The notes under the pieces: generated by a model
Seen by the model: the letters and a program-made list of their open reading frames with translations, nothing else
Databases searched by the model: none
Told to the model about the DNA's origin: nothing
In this document: positions 8,108 to 17,020 of the stretch, piece by piece
Numbering within the stretch: the first letter of the stretch is position 1
Layout: each line of letters begins with the position of its first letter
Origin: Hyphomicrobiales bacterium
Lineage (GTDB): Bacteria > Pseudomonadota > Alphaproteobacteria > Rhizobiales > Rhizobiaceae
Length of the DNA stretch: 64,000 bases
Assembly (NCBI GenBank): GCA_900472175.1
Contig: UCHD01000012.1
Coordinates: 172,191-236,190 of the forward strand
Direction: 5' to 3'
Translations under genes and position numbers: made by a program

Positions 8108-9148
8108 ATGGCCCTGGCAAGAGGATATGCGGCGACGGATGCGTCGAAGCCGCTGCAGCCCTTCACATTCGAACGGCGTGAACCCCGCGAGGACGACGTC
8201 GTCATCAGCATCAAGTATTCCGGCATCTGCCATTCGGATATCCATCAGGCCCGCAACGAGTGGGGCAATTCGGCCTTCCCGATGGTGCCCGGCCATGAGA
8301 TTGCCGGTATCGTTACGGCTGTCGGTTCGAAGGTATCAAAATTCAAGGTCGGCGACCGGGTCGGCGTCGGCTGCTTCGTCGATAGCTGCACCACCTGCGC
8401 CAGCCGCGATGTCGACCTGGAACAGTACATGCCGGGCCTTGTCGGCACCTATAATAGCGTCGAAGCCGACGGCAAGACCCCCACCCAGGGCGGCTATTCC
8501 GATTTTATCGTCGTCAAGGAAGGCTATGTCCTCTCCATCCCCGAAAACCTGCCCTTCGAGGCAACGGCACCGCTGCTTTGTGCGGGCATTACGCTCTATT
8601 CTCCGCTGCGCAACTGGGGCGCAGGCCCGGGCAAGAAGGTGGCTATCGTCGGCATGGGCGGTCTTGGCCATATGGGCGTCAAGCTTGCCCACGCGATGGG
8701 CGCCGATGTGACTGTGCTCAGCCAGTCCCTGTCGAAGAAGGAAGACGGCCTGAAGCTCGGCGCCGACCATTATTATGCGACCGCGGACGCCGAGACCTTC
8801 ACGAAACTGGCAGGGACGTTCGACCTCATCCTGTGCACCGTCTCGGCCGAAATCGACTGGAACGCTTATCTCGGCCTGCTCAAGGTTGATGGCACGCTGG
8901 TGCTGCTCGGTATTCCGGAAAAGCCGGTGCCGGTCCATGCGTTCTCGCTGGTTCCGTCCCGCCGCTCGATTGCCGGCTCGATGATCGGCTCGATCAAGGA
9001 AACCCAGGAAATGCTCGATTTCTGCGGCGAGCACGACATCGTTTCGGAAATCGAACTGATCCGCATGGATCAGGTTAACGAAGCCTATGAGCGTGTCATC
9101 AAGAGCGACGTGCGCTACCGTTTCGTCATCGACATGGCGACACTGTAA
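8108..9148 (+). CDS. zinc-type NAD(P)-dependent alcohol dehydrogenase (YahK/CAD-like)
   Basis: A 346-residue medium-chain dehydrogenase/reductase that should interconvert aldehydes and alcohols. Catalytic zinc ligands are C41, H63, E64 and C158; the nucleotide-binding motif GMGGLG is at 182-187. The structural-zinc loop is incomplete: C94 and C97 are present, but the third and fourth positions are R100 and M108, so this lobe probably does not bind zinc in the usual way. AAGGAG six bases before the ATG is a strong ribosome-binding site. Divergent from the AraC regulator; a terminator follows. The true substrate is unknown. Confidence 0.92.
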   Translation: MALARGYAATDASKPLQPFTFERREPREDDVVISIKYSGICHSDIHQARNEWGNSAFPMVPGHEIAGIVTAVGSKVSKFKVGDRVGVGCFVDSCTTCASRDVDLEQYMPGLVGTYNSVEADGKTPTQGGYSDFIVVKEGYVLSIPENLPFEATAPLLCAGITLYSPLRNWGAGPGKKVAIVGMGGLGHMGVKLAHAMGADVTVLSQSLSKKEDGLKLGADHYYATADAETFTKLAGTFDLILCTVSAEIDWNAYLGLLKVDGTLVLLGIPEKPVPVHAFSLVPSRRSIAGSMIGSIKETQEMLDFCGEHDIVSEIELIRMDQVNEAYERVIKSDVRYRFVIDMATL

Positions 9149-9160
9149 TCCACTCAAACG

Positions 9161-9193
9161 AAAGGCCGGCGGGTTCGACTTGCCGGCCTTTTA
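9161..9193 (+). terminator. rho-independent terminator after the alcohol dehydrogenase
   Basis: The arms AAAGGCCGGC and GCCGGCCTTT pair perfectly over 10 bp, followed by TTAT. It lies 12 bp after the dehydrogenase stop and between two convergent genes. Confidence 0.88.
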
Positions 9194-9217
9194 TTGCCTC
9201 TGCCCCACACACGTGGA

Positions 9218-9580
9218 CTATTTGACTTCGGTCAAAACTTCCGTACCGGAACCATCCTTGCCGGTAATCGTCCACTTGCCATCCAGTGTGCCGTCGCCGT
9301 TGACCTTGTAGACGATCAGCCCCAGAGCGTCTTCCAAGACGTAGGCGGCCGCAAACGCGTTGCCGTTGAGCATGCAGACACCGGTTGATTTCACGCCCGC
9401 CGTGTCCCATTCGATCACGCAGGTGGTTTCGCTGGCGAGCGTTATTTCAGCCGTGCCGGAATAGCTCGATCCATCAAGATTGGTGCCCTCGACCGTGTAT
9501 TTTCCGGCGTTGACAGTCTGCGCATGCGCAGTGGACGCGGCCGCCAGCGCGAGTGCTGCGGCGAAAATGATCTTTTTCAT
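9218..9580 (-). CDS. secreted hypothetical protein, 120 residues
   Basis: The protein begins with a classical signal peptide (MKKIIFAAALALAAASTAHAQ, cut probably after AHA). The mature part of about 100 residues is beta-rich and low in charge, with tandem strands such as GKYTVEGTNLDGSSYSG and GDGTLDGKWTITG. Its two cysteines (in ETTCVIEW and STGVCMLNG) may form a disulfide in the periplasm. The ATG follows GAGGGG. I do not recognise an experimentally characterised family. It is transcribed toward the alcohol dehydrogenase and stands alone. Confidence 0.75.
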   Translation of the reverse strand: MKKIIFAAALALAAASTAHAQTVNAGKYTVEGTNLDGSSYSGTAEITLASETTCVIEWDTAGVKSTGVCMLNGNAFAAAYVLEDALGLIVYKVNGDGTLDGKWTITGKDGSGTEVLTEVK

Positions 9581-9740
9581 CTAACCCCTCAAAGCAATGC
9601 TCGATGATCGAGCAGCGTCTGAGCCTATGCGTAATCGGGGCCGTTTGAAAAGAACCAAAATTGAGCTGATTGGCGCGCGAGGGGAGCCCCAGATCGGCAG
9701 ATTTCATCGCGAAGATGGCTGCCGCCGTGTGGCCGCTGCG

Positions 9741-10592
9741 CTAACTCCGCACTGCCCGGTGCACCGCGCACAGGGTCGAAAGCAGGCTTGCAGCAGTGCC
9801 TAGCGGCAGGCAGCTTGGCCCATCGCAAAGCGCGCGGTCAGGATAGGGATGGAACTCGAGGAATACGCCGTCGGCACCGGCCGCCACGGCCGCCTTGGCT
9901 ATAATGGGGACCCCCTCGCGGCGCCCTCCTGTCGAACCACCGTTGGTGCGGGGATCGGCACCCGGCAATTGTACCGAATGCGTCGCATCGATCGTAACCG
10001 GAACGCCGAGACGCTGCATTTCGGCGATACCCAGCATGTCGACGATAAGATTATTGTAGCCAAAGGAGCTGCCGCGCTCGCACAGAACGATCTGGAGATC
10101 CGGCGCGACGGCCCGCGCTTTGGCGATAATGTTCTTACAATCCCACGGGGCGAGAAATTGAGCTTTCTTGACGTGCAGCAGGCCACCGGCACGCTGCGTG
10201 GCAATGGCGGTGGCAACGATCAAATCCGTCTGGCGGCACAGGAACGCCGGAATCTGGACCAGATCGGCTACAGTGGCAACCGCCTCTGCCTGATCGATTT
10301 CGTGAATGTCCGTGGCAATCGGTACATCTAGGGTCCGCTTGATTTCCGCGAGCATCGCGAGCCCGTCCTTCAACCCGGGACCACGGTAACTGGCGTTCGA
10401 GGAGCGGTTTGCCTTGTCAAAGCTTGCCTTGAACACGAAAGGCAAGCCGAGATCGGCCGTCACCGCCTTCAGGTGCCGCCCCACGTCCAGTGCGAGCTCA
10501 AGATTTTCAAGAACATTCAGCCCTGCAATAACGGTCAGCGGCTGGCCCTCGCCAAACGATATGTTCCAGTGTTTCAGGTGCGCTACGCTCAT
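9741..10592 (-). CDS. kdsA: 3-deoxy-8-phosphooctulonate synthase, metal-independent type
   Basis: KdsA condenses phosphoenolpyruvate with arabinose-5-phosphate to Kdo-8-phosphate, the precursor of the inner-core LPS sugar Kdo and of Kdo-rich capsules. Signature segments are FKASFDKANRSS (54-65), YRGPGL, RQTDLIVA, CERGSSFGYNNLIVDMLG and a GGSTGGRRE loop. At residue 26, where metal-dependent KdsA enzymes have cysteine, this protein has asparagine (AGLNVLEN), as in metal-independent E. coli KdsA. Length 283 is normal. It has no LPS genes beside it; in rhizobia the housekeeping kdsA usually sits near pyrG and eno, so this may be a second copy. Confidence 0.92.
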   Translation of the reverse strand: MSVAHLKHWNISFGEGQPLTVIAGLNVLENLELALDVGRHLKAVTADLGLPFVFKASFDKANRSSNASYRGPGLKDGLAMLAEIKRTLDVPIATDIHEIDQAEAVATVADLVQIPAFLCRQTDLIVATAIATQRAGGLLHVKKAQFLAPWDCKNIIAKARAVAPDLQIVLCERGSSFGYNNLIVDMLGIAEMQRLGVPVTIDATHSVQLPGADPRTNGGSTGGRREGVPIIAKAAVAAGADGVFLEFHPYPDRALCDGPSCLPLGTAASLLSTLCAVHRAVRS

Positions 10593-10745
10593 TGTCGCCG
10601 TCCCTTGCTTGGCACAGCGGGTGCGCCTGCGCTCTGCGGATTGAAGCGAGAATCACACCGCTGATCATCGCAGATGCGCACAATATGGAATTTCGCGAAG
10701 GCTGCAATTTGAGATCGAGGGGCGGGGCGGTTGCGCAGAAGCCTG

Positions 10746-11210
10746 TCAGCCGAGCGGCAACGGCCCGTCGTTCTTGATTTCTTCCATGACGGCGTAAGTC
10801 CGCGTTTCCTTGACGCCCGGCAGGGTCCAGAGCACCTGGCCGAGGAAGTTGCGGTAGGCGTTCATGTCCTCGAAGCGGGTCTTGACGAGATAGTCGAAAC
10901 CGCCGGCCACCATGTGGCATTCGAGCACGGACGGCGCCTGCTTGACCGCCTCGGCAAATTTGTCGAACACTTCAGGCGTCGTCTTGTCCAGCATCACCTC
11001 GATGAAGACGAGCAGCCCGAAGCCGAGTTTGTGCGGATCAAGCCGCGCGCCAAAGCCGGAGACATAGCCTTCTTTGAGCAAACGGCGCAGGCGCTCGCTG
11101 GTGGCGGTGGGGGAAAGCCCGATGCGGTCGGCCAGTTCCAGATTGGTGATCCGGCCGTCCGCCTGCAGGATGTTGAGAATCCGCCGGTCGATCTTGTCGA
11201 TTTCATGCAT
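10746..11210 (-). CDS. Lrp/AsnC-family transcriptional regulator
   Basis: A 154-residue Lrp-type regulator. The N-terminal winged helix-turn-helix (about 5-60; DKIDRRILNILQADGRITN, LSPTATSERLRRL) is followed by the alpha/beta RAM ligand domain (about 70-150). Such proteins form octamers that sense an amino acid and usually regulate a neighbouring amino-acid gene. The nearest candidate is the M20 amidohydrolase, but that gene lies upstream on the same strand, not divergent. The start at 11210 follows GGAGG with ideal spacing; an ATG at 11246 is rejected. The ligand is unknown. Confidence 0.9.
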   Translation of the reverse strand: MHEIDKIDRRILNILQADGRITNLELADRIGLSPTATSERLRRLLKEGYVSGFGARLDPHKLGFGLLVFIEVMLDKTTPEVFDKFAEAVKQAPSVLECHMVAGGFDYLVKTRFEDMNAYRNFLGQVLWTLPGVKETRTYAVMEEIKNDGPLPLG

Positions 11211-11278
11211 GGGATGCCTCCAAATCCTTTGGTGCGCAAAAACCATCTGCGCGCCCCGTCTTTAATGGCGAATGCGGC

Positions 11279-12442
11279 TCAGGCCGCCAGCCGTGTTTCG
11301 GCAAGTTTTACCCAGTAGGAGATGCCGTGCGGGATCGCCTCATCGTTGAAATCGTAGCCTGGGTTATGCAGACCGGCGGTATCGCCGTTGCCGATGAAGA
11401 TGAACGCGCCCGGGCGGGCGAGCAGCATGTAGGAAAAGTCCTCGCCACCCATCATCGGATCGAGATCGCCCGATACCTGGTTCTCGCCCGCGATGTTTGC
11501 CGCCGCCGAAAGCGCATGGCCGGTTTCTTCGCGGTGGTTGACCGTGACCGGATAGTTGCGGGCATAGGAGACCTTGACCTTGGCGCCATAGGCGGCGCCC
11601 AAGTTCTCGGAAATCTGCTTGATCCGTTGTTCCGCAATGTCGCGCATTTCCGGCATCAGCGTGCGCACGGTACCGGCAAGGACGGCCTGCTCTGGAATGA
11701 TGTTATGGGCAAAGCCCGCGTTGAATTTGGTGACCGAGACGACGACTGAAGCCAAGGGATCGGCGGTGCGCGAGGCGATGGTCTGCAGCGCGTTGACAAT
11801 CTGAGAGCCGATAACGATCGGGTCGATCGTCTTATGCGGTTGGGCGGCGTGGCCGCCGCGGCCATCGATGGTGATGTTGAATTCATCGGTGGAGGCCATG
11901 ATCGGGCCGACACGGCTGCCGAACTCACCGACCGGCATGCCCGGCATGTTGTGCATGCCGTAGACTTCCTCGATGGCGAACCGCTCCATCATGCCGTCCT
12001 TGACCATCTCGTGGCCACCGGCGCCGCCTTCTTCGGCCGGCTGGAAGATCACCGCGACCGCGCCTTTGAAGTTGCGTGTCTCTGCGAGGTATTTTGCAGC
12101 GCCGAGCAGCATGGCGGTATGGCCGTCGTGGCCGCAGGCGTGCATCTTGCCCGCGGTGGTCGAGGCCCAGGGCTTGCCGCTGGTTTCGGTCATCGGCAGT
12201 GCATCCATGTCGGCGCGCATGCCGATGGTGCGGCCTTCGCCGAGATTGCCCTTGATCAGGCCGACGACGCCGGTGCGGCCAAGGCCGGTCACGACTTCGT
12301 CAACGCCGAACTCGCGCAATTTATTTTCGACGAAAGCTGCCGTATTTTCGACGGCAAACAGCAGTTCCGGCTTGGTGTGAAGATGGCGGCGCCATTCGGT
12401 GACTTCGGTCTGGAGCTCTGCTGCGCGGTTCAGAATAGGCAT
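11279..12442 (-). CDS. M20D-family amidohydrolase (hippurate hydrolase-like)
   Basis: A 387-residue metallo-amidohydrolase of the HipO/IAA-amino-acid hydrolase type, splitting N-acyl amino acids. Visible metal-binding segments are MRADMDALP, MHACGHDGHTAML, FQPAEEGGAGG and, near the end, MMGGEDFSYML. A dimerisation domain (about 185-295) interrupts the catalytic domain, as usual. The start at 12442 has AGGAAG five bases upstream; the frame continues to 12529 with residues unlike the family. It lies 68 bp upstream of the lrp-type gene on the same strand, so co-transcription is possible. The exact substrate cannot be told from sequence. Confidence 0.9.
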   Translation of the reverse strand: MPILNRAAELQTEVTEWRRHLHTKPELLFAVENTAAFVENKLREFGVDEVVTGLGRTGVVGLIKGNLGEGRTIGMRADMDALPMTETSGKPWASTTAGKMHACGHDGHTAMLLGAAKYLAETRNFKGAVAVIFQPAEEGGAGGHEMVKDGMMERFAIEEVYGMHNMPGMPVGEFGSRVGPIMASTDEFNITIDGRGGHAAQPHKTIDPIVIGSQIVNALQTIASRTADPLASVVVSVTKFNAGFAHNIIPEQAVLAGTVRTLMPEMRDIAEQRIKQISENLGAAYGAKVKVSYARNYPVTVNHREETGHALSAAANIAGENQVSGDLDPMMGGEDFSYMLLARPGAFIFIGNGDTAGLHNPGYDFNDEAIPHGISYWVKLAETRLAA

Positions 12443-12583
12443 TTTGGCTTCCTGTGGGTCCATTGCGGGCATGGGATACGGGATATTCGGCATCGGCACA
12501 AAGAATGGTCTTTGCCATCTCCTCGCCATATAGGTTAAATAGCCGGACGATACGAGGCAATTCCCGAAATTTCGAGGTTTGAT

Positions 12584-13708
12584 GTGACAACTGGAATTCG
12601 CAAGACTGGCGTGTTGAAGTTATTCGCAGTCCTGACGGGCGCCTGCGCGTCGCTGCTTTCGGCGGCCCTGCCAAGTGTCGCCAATCCGCAGCTGGTCGTC
12701 GATGTCAGTTCGCTGAAGGTTTACGAGCAGCGGGAAATCTACCAGAAATGGTATCCGGCCTCGCTGACCAAGCTGATGACCGCCTATACGACTTTCCGCG
12801 CTCTGAAATCCGGCCAGCTGACGCTGGAAACGCCTGTCGTGATGAGCAAGAACGCGGCGGGCGAGCCGCCGAGCAAGATGTTCTACAAGCCGGGGCAGGC
12901 CGTCACGCTCGACAGCGCGCTGAAGATGATGCTGATCAAGTCGGCCAACGATATTGCGGTCGCCATCGGCGAGACGGTCGCCGGCTCGGAGCCCGCCTTC
13001 GTCAACCAGATGAACGCCGAAGCCAAGCGGATCGGCATGACCTCGTCGCACTTCATCAATCCGAACGGGTTGCCGGGTGCCGGTCAGTACACGACGGCAC
13101 GCGACCTTGCGGTTCTGGCGATCACCATCAAGCGCGAGTTTCCGGAATACGCGCCGTATTTCGCCTATGAGGGTTTTACCACCGGCAAGAAGAATTATCC
13201 CAACTTCAATATGCTGATCGGCCGCTTCGATGGTGCCGATGGCATGAAGACCGGGTTCATCTGCGCTTCGGGCTTCAATCAGGTTTCGTCCGCCACGCGC
13301 AATGGCCGTGCGGTCGTCTCTGTCGTTCTCGGAGCAGACAGTCTTGGCGGGCGGGCGGATGAGTCGGCGCGGCTGCTTCAACTCGGCTTGACCTCGAGCG
13401 GCGGCGGCAAGCCGGGCCTTGGCCAGATCGCGCCCTATGGCGAAACCCGCGACATGGTTGCCGATGTCAGCAAGGAAATCTGCAATCCGAAGGCTGCCAA
13501 GGTGCGTTCGGAAAATCGTGACGAAGGTGGCCGGCAGAAATTGCTGTCGCCCTATATCCACGAGATCAACCGTCCGCTGAACCTTGTTGCCGCCGGCCTT
13601 ATCCCGGGCACCGAGAAGGTGGCTGACATCAAGGGCAAGGCACAGACGGAGGCCGCCCAGGGCGATGTCGCCAATGTGCCGGTCCCGGTTCCGCGACCCG
13701 TCTTCTGA
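12584..13708 (+). CDS. D-alanyl-D-alanine carboxypeptidase (S11 penicillin-binding protein)
   Basis: A periplasmic DD-carboxypeptidase that trims the terminal D-Ala of peptidoglycan pentapeptides. The three active-site motifs are S60-x-x-K63 (SLTK), S120-A-N122 and K222-T-G224. A signal peptide covers about residues 1-33, ending SVA. The C-terminal 120 residues are Pro/Lys-rich without a clear amphipathic anchor. The GTG start at 12584 has GAGG six bases upstream; the overlapping ATG at 12582 meets a stop at once. It is followed after 28 bp by the CobW-type gene, likely one transcript. Confidence 0.93.
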   Translation: MTTGIRKTGVLKLFAVLTGACASLLSAALPSVANPQLVVDVSSLKVYEQREIYQKWYPASLTKLMTAYTTFRALKSGQLTLETPVVMSKNAAGEPPSKMFYKPGQAVTLDSALKMMLIKSANDIAVAIGETVAGSEPAFVNQMNAEAKRIGMTSSHFINPNGLPGAGQYTTARDLAVLAITIKREFPEYAPYFAYEGFTTGKKNYPNFNMLIGRFDGADGMKTGFICASGFNQVSSATRNGRAVVSVVLGADSLGGRADESARLLQLGLTSSGGGKPGLGQIAPYGETRDMVADVSKEICNPKAAKVRSENRDEGGRQKLLSPYIHEINRPLNLVAAGLIPGTEKVADIKGKAQTEAAQGDVANVPVPVPRPVF

Positions 13709-13736
13709 GCATCCCGCATACTGATCGGATAAATCC

Positions 13737-14897
13737 ATGAGCCCTGTTTTGAACGCCGTACCGGTGTCGATCCTCACCGGTTTTCTCGGTGCGGGAAAGA
13801 CCTCGCTGCTCAACCGGCTGCTGAAGGATCCTGATCTCACCGATACCGCCGTGATCATCAATGAATTCGGCGATGTTTCGCTGGATCACCTTCTGGTCGA
13901 GGCATCGAGCGACGGGATCATCGAGCTGTCGGACGGCTGCCTGTGCTGCACCGTGCGTGGTGAGCTGGTCGATACGCTGGCTGACCTGATGGACCGGATG
14001 CAGACCGGAAAGATCAAGCCGTTGAAGCGCGTCGTTATCGAGACCACCGGTCTTGCCGATCCGGCACCGGTGCTTCAGTCGGTGATGGGCAATCCCGTCA
14101 TCGCCCAGAGCTTCCGGCTCGATGGCGTCGTCACTGTCGTCGATGCGGCCAATGGTCTTTCGACCCTCGATCATCACGAAGAGGCGGTCAAGCAGGTGGC
14201 AATGGCCGACCGGCTGGTGATCAGCAAGATGCAGCTTGCGACGCCGGATGCGGTGATTGCGCTGAAGGCGCGGTTGCGGGCGCTCAATCCACGCGCGCCG
14301 ATGATCGATGGCGATCTGCCCGAGGCGGGCAAGGCCGAACTGTTTCATTGCGGACTCTACGACCCGGCAACCAAGATTGCCGATGTCGGACGCTGGCTGC
14401 AGGATGAGGCGGCGGCAGACCACGATCACCATCATGATCACCATGATTATTGTGGCCGTGAAAACTGCGGTCATGACCATCATCACGATCACCACCACCA
14501 CCATGATGAAAACCGGCATGGCGCCGATATCCGCTCGTTCAGCCTCGTGCATGACAGGCCGATCGATCCGATGGCGCTGGAAATGTTCGTCGATCTCCTG
14601 CGCTCCGCCCACGGAGAAAAGCTGCTGCGGATGAAGGCAATCGTCTCGATGTCCGACAATCCGGACAGGCCGCTGATCCTGCACGGCGTACAGACAGTGT
14701 TCCATACGCCGCAGCGCATGGCGGCCTGGCCCGATCCATCCGACCGGCGCACCCGCATGGTGCTGATCACCAAGGACCTGCCGGAAGCATTCGTGCGCGA
14801 TCTCTTCGATGCCTTCACCGGCAAGCCGCGTATCGACCGGCCGGACCGGCAGGCGCTTGAGGATAATCCGCTGGCGGTGCCGGGGCTGAGAATCTAA
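13737..14897 (+). CDS. CobW/COG0523-family GTPase with His-rich loop (metallochaperone)
   Basis: A 386-residue G3E GTPase. Walker A GFLGAGKTS is at 15-23, the metal-binding GCLCC motif (C68, C70, C71) is at 67-71, and a CobW C-terminal domain follows (about 265-375). Between the domains, residues about 228-261 carry some twenty histidines with Asp and two Cys, a metal-storage linker seen in zinc metallochaperones. The family delivers metals, zinc in the best-studied cases, to client enzymes; a cobalt/cobalamin role is possible since cobS/cobT are in the window but unlinked. No clear Zur operator seen upstream; the gene probably shares the carboxypeptidase transcript. Confidence 0.9.
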   Translation: MSPVLNAVPVSILTGFLGAGKTSLLNRLLKDPDLTDTAVIINEFGDVSLDHLLVEASSDGIIELSDGCLCCTVRGELVDTLADLMDRMQTGKIKPLKRVVIETTGLADPAPVLQSVMGNPVIAQSFRLDGVVTVVDAANGLSTLDHHEEAVKQVAMADRLVISKMQLATPDAVIALKARLRALNPRAPMIDGDLPEAGKAELFHCGLYDPATKIADVGRWLQDEAAADHDHHHDHHDYCGRENCGHDHHHDHHHHHDENRHGADIRSFSLVHDRPIDPMALEMFVDLLRSAHGEKLLRMKAIVSMSDNPDRPLILHGVQTVFHTPQRMAAWPDPSDRRTRMVLITKDLPEAFVRDLFDAFTGKPRIDRPDRQALEDNPLAVPGLRI

Positions 14898-14917
14898 CAC
14901 ACCGGCAAGGGGCTGGC

Positions 14918-15673
14918 ATGTTTCTCGAGGCGGGCGAAGTCATCGGCAACATGCGGGCGCCAGCCTCGGCTGCCAGCCGCCCCGGCGGCTGGAGTGTCAG
15001 CGCCTCTCTTGGCTTCCACCTGCTGATCGGGCTTGCTCTGCTTCTGGTGGTGACGCCGCGCCCGCAGGGGCCATTATCGGACGACAGTGTCAGTGTCGAT
15101 GTTCTGACGTCGCAACAGTTTGAAGCCGCAAGCAGGCCGCCGGTTGCCGAGGCTCAAATCCCGAATGATACCTTGCCTCAGCCCGTGGACGATGCGTCGT
15201 CTCAGCCATCAACCGAAAGCCCCGCGCCAGATTTTGCCAAGCTGCCGACGGACCGGCCACCCCCGCAAGCACGCGTCATGGTTCAGGCAACACATCTGCG
15301 GTCGGCAAAGGTTCTGGCCGATCCGCGCAGCGCCAAGGCGCGCAAGACGCTTGGGCAATTGGCACCGACCGAGCGCATCGTCCAGCTCTGTAATATCGAG
15401 GGGATGGAACAGGTCCATCTCTGGAAAGCCACGCTGAAGCCGGATTTTCTGGTTGCCTATGCGACGGCGGATACCGAGATGTCAGGGCAGAAACTCAAGG
15501 CCGACGGCGGCGCGTTTCGCAGCAAAGGCCGGTGGTACAATATCGGTTTTACCTGCGAGGTGACTCCGGACCTGAAAGAGGTCGTATCGTTTGCCTTCGC
15601 CGTTGGCAGCGAGATTCCGAAAGGCGACTGGGCCGAACACAACCTGTTGGCTGACGATGGCCCTGCGGATTAG
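14918..15673 (+). CDS. DUF930 domain protein, membrane-anchored
   Basis: A 251-residue protein with an N-terminal transmembrane helix (about 30-47), a Pro/Gln-rich spacer (about 50-120) and a C-terminal DUF930 domain (about 125-245; LGQLAPTERIVQLCNIEGMEQV, then FTCEVTPDLKEVVSFAFAVG). The domain has two conserved cysteines. The topology, a short helix, a proline-rich spacer and a periplasmic domain, recalls TonB-like proteins, but the TonB C-terminal motif is absent. The start at 14918 has AAGGGG; a Met at 14951 is a weaker alternative. It follows the CobW gene by 20 bp and its end overlaps the convergent sigma-factor gene by 4 bp. Confidence 0.85.
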   Translation: MFLEAGEVIGNMRAPASAASRPGGWSVSASLGFHLLIGLALLLVVTPRPQGPLSDDSVSVDVLTSQQFEAASRPPVAEAQIPNDTLPQPVDDASSQPSTESPAPDFAKLPTDRPPPQARVMVQATHLRSAKVLADPRSAKARKTLGQLAPTERIVQLCNIEGMEQVHLWKATLKPDFLVAYATADTEMSGQKLKADGGAFRSKGRWYNIGFTCEVTPDLKEVVSFAFAVGSEIPKGDWAEHNLLADDGPAD

Positions 15674-16950
15674 CCGGCACGAACGGCTCCACTGCCGCAA
15701 GCGGCAGCGCGGCCAAGAAAAAATGCTTTTTCACGAGCATTGCGGGTAAGATTTGCCGCCCGTTCGAATTCGACCCTGGCTTCACCCAGCCGCCCGGCAC
15801 GAAAGAGGAAATCGCCTCGTGCGGCCGGCAGGGGAGCATAGGCGTGCAAGCCCGCTGCGGGATCGATTTCATTGAGGCGCGCGAGGCCGGTTTCCGGTCC
15901 GAAAGCCATACTGTGGGCAATCGCCCGATTGAGGTCGACCACCGGAGACGGCATGATTTCGCGCAGCGTGTCGTAGAGCCCGGCGATTTTCTGCCAGTCC
16001 GTGTCCTCCGCCTTGCGGGCGCGGGCGTGGCAGGCCGCCAGCGCCGCCTGCAGGGCATAGGGGCCGTTGGCGCCGCCCAGCGCTTCGGCGCGCTCAAGGG
16101 CAGCAAGCCCGCGGCGGATCAGCAACTGGTCCCAATGGGCGCGGTTCTGCTCTGTCAGCAGGATCGGTGAACCGTCCGGGGCGGTGCGGGCGTTGAGGCG
16201 GGAAGCCTGGATTTCCATCAGCGAAAGCAGACCCAGCACTTCCGGCTCGCCCGGCAGCAAGCCGGCGAGGATGCGGCCGAGACGCTGGGCTTCGGCGCAC
16301 AGGGCAGGGCGGATCAGGTCCTCGCCGGTGGTTGCCGCATAGCCCTCGTTGAAGATCAGGTAGATCACCTCCAGAACCGATGCCAGGCGTTCCCTGCGTT
16401 CAGGCCCGCGCGGCACGCCGTAGGTCAGGCCGGCATTGCCGAGTGTCTTCTTGGCCCGCACGATCCGCTGGGCGATGGTCGCTTCATTGGAGAGAAAGGC
16501 GCGGGCGATCTCGTCGGTTGTCAGGCCGCCGATCAGCCGCAAGGTGAGTGCTGCACGCGCTTCCGCCGACAGGACGGGGTGGCAGGCGGTGAAGATCAGC
16601 CCCAGCAGTTCGTCACCGAGATCGTCGTCCAAGGCGGCTTCCACATCCTCGACGCTGGTATCGCGTTCGTCTTCGAGGTCGCGGCCGATTTCGGCATGTT
16701 TGCGGGTGAGCATTTTCTTGTGGCGAAAGCCATCGATGGCCCGCCGCTTGGCCGCCGCCATCAGCCAGGCGCCCGGATTTTTGGGGACACCGGTTTTCGG
16801 CCATTCGGACAGGGCGATCACCAGCGCGTCCTGCGCCAGTTCTTCGGCAAGACCGACATCCCTGACCATCCGGGCCAAGCCGCCGATCAACCTGGCCTGC
16901 TCGATCCGGAAAACAGTCTCTATCGCGTGATGCGTTTCGTTTACTGCCAT
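15670..16950 (-). CDS. ECF42-type RNA polymerase sigma factor with C-terminal TPR extension
   Basis: A 426-residue extracytoplasmic-function sigma factor. Sigma2 (about 12-85; AEELAQDALVIALSEWPKTG, AKRRAIDGFRHK) and sigma4 (about 120-175; ALTLRLIGGLTTDEIARAFL) are followed by about 240 residues of helical TPR-like repeats, the extension that marks the ECF42 group. That group lacks an anti-sigma factor and is genomically linked to DGPF (YciI-type) proteins, exactly as here: the DGPF gene lies 70 bp upstream on the same strand. The extension is thought to control activity. The inducing signal is unknown. Confidence 0.92.
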   Translation of the reverse strand: MAVNETHHAIETVFRIEQARLIGGLARMVRDVGLAEELAQDALVIALSEWPKTGVPKNPGAWLMAAAKRRAIDGFRHKKMLTRKHAEIGRDLEDERDTSVEDVEAALDDDLGDELLGLIFTACHPVLSAEARAALTLRLIGGLTTDEIARAFLSNEATIAQRIVRAKKTLGNAGLTYGVPRGPERRERLASVLEVIYLIFNEGYAATTGEDLIRPALCAEAQRLGRILAGLLPGEPEVLGLLSLMEIQASRLNARTAPDGSPILLTEQNRAHWDQLLIRRGLAALERAEALGGANGPYALQAALAACHARARKAEDTDWQKIAGLYDTLREIMPSPVVDLNRAIAHSMAFGPETGLARLNEIDPAAGLHAYAPLPAARGDFLFRAGRLGEARVEFERAANLTRNAREKAFFLGRAAACGSGAVRAG

Positions 16951-17020
16951 GCATCCCGCTTAGGCGAGGAGCAAGGCCTGCGTCAAGCGGCGGTGGCGGC
17001 TTGACGCAGCTTGACGGGTT

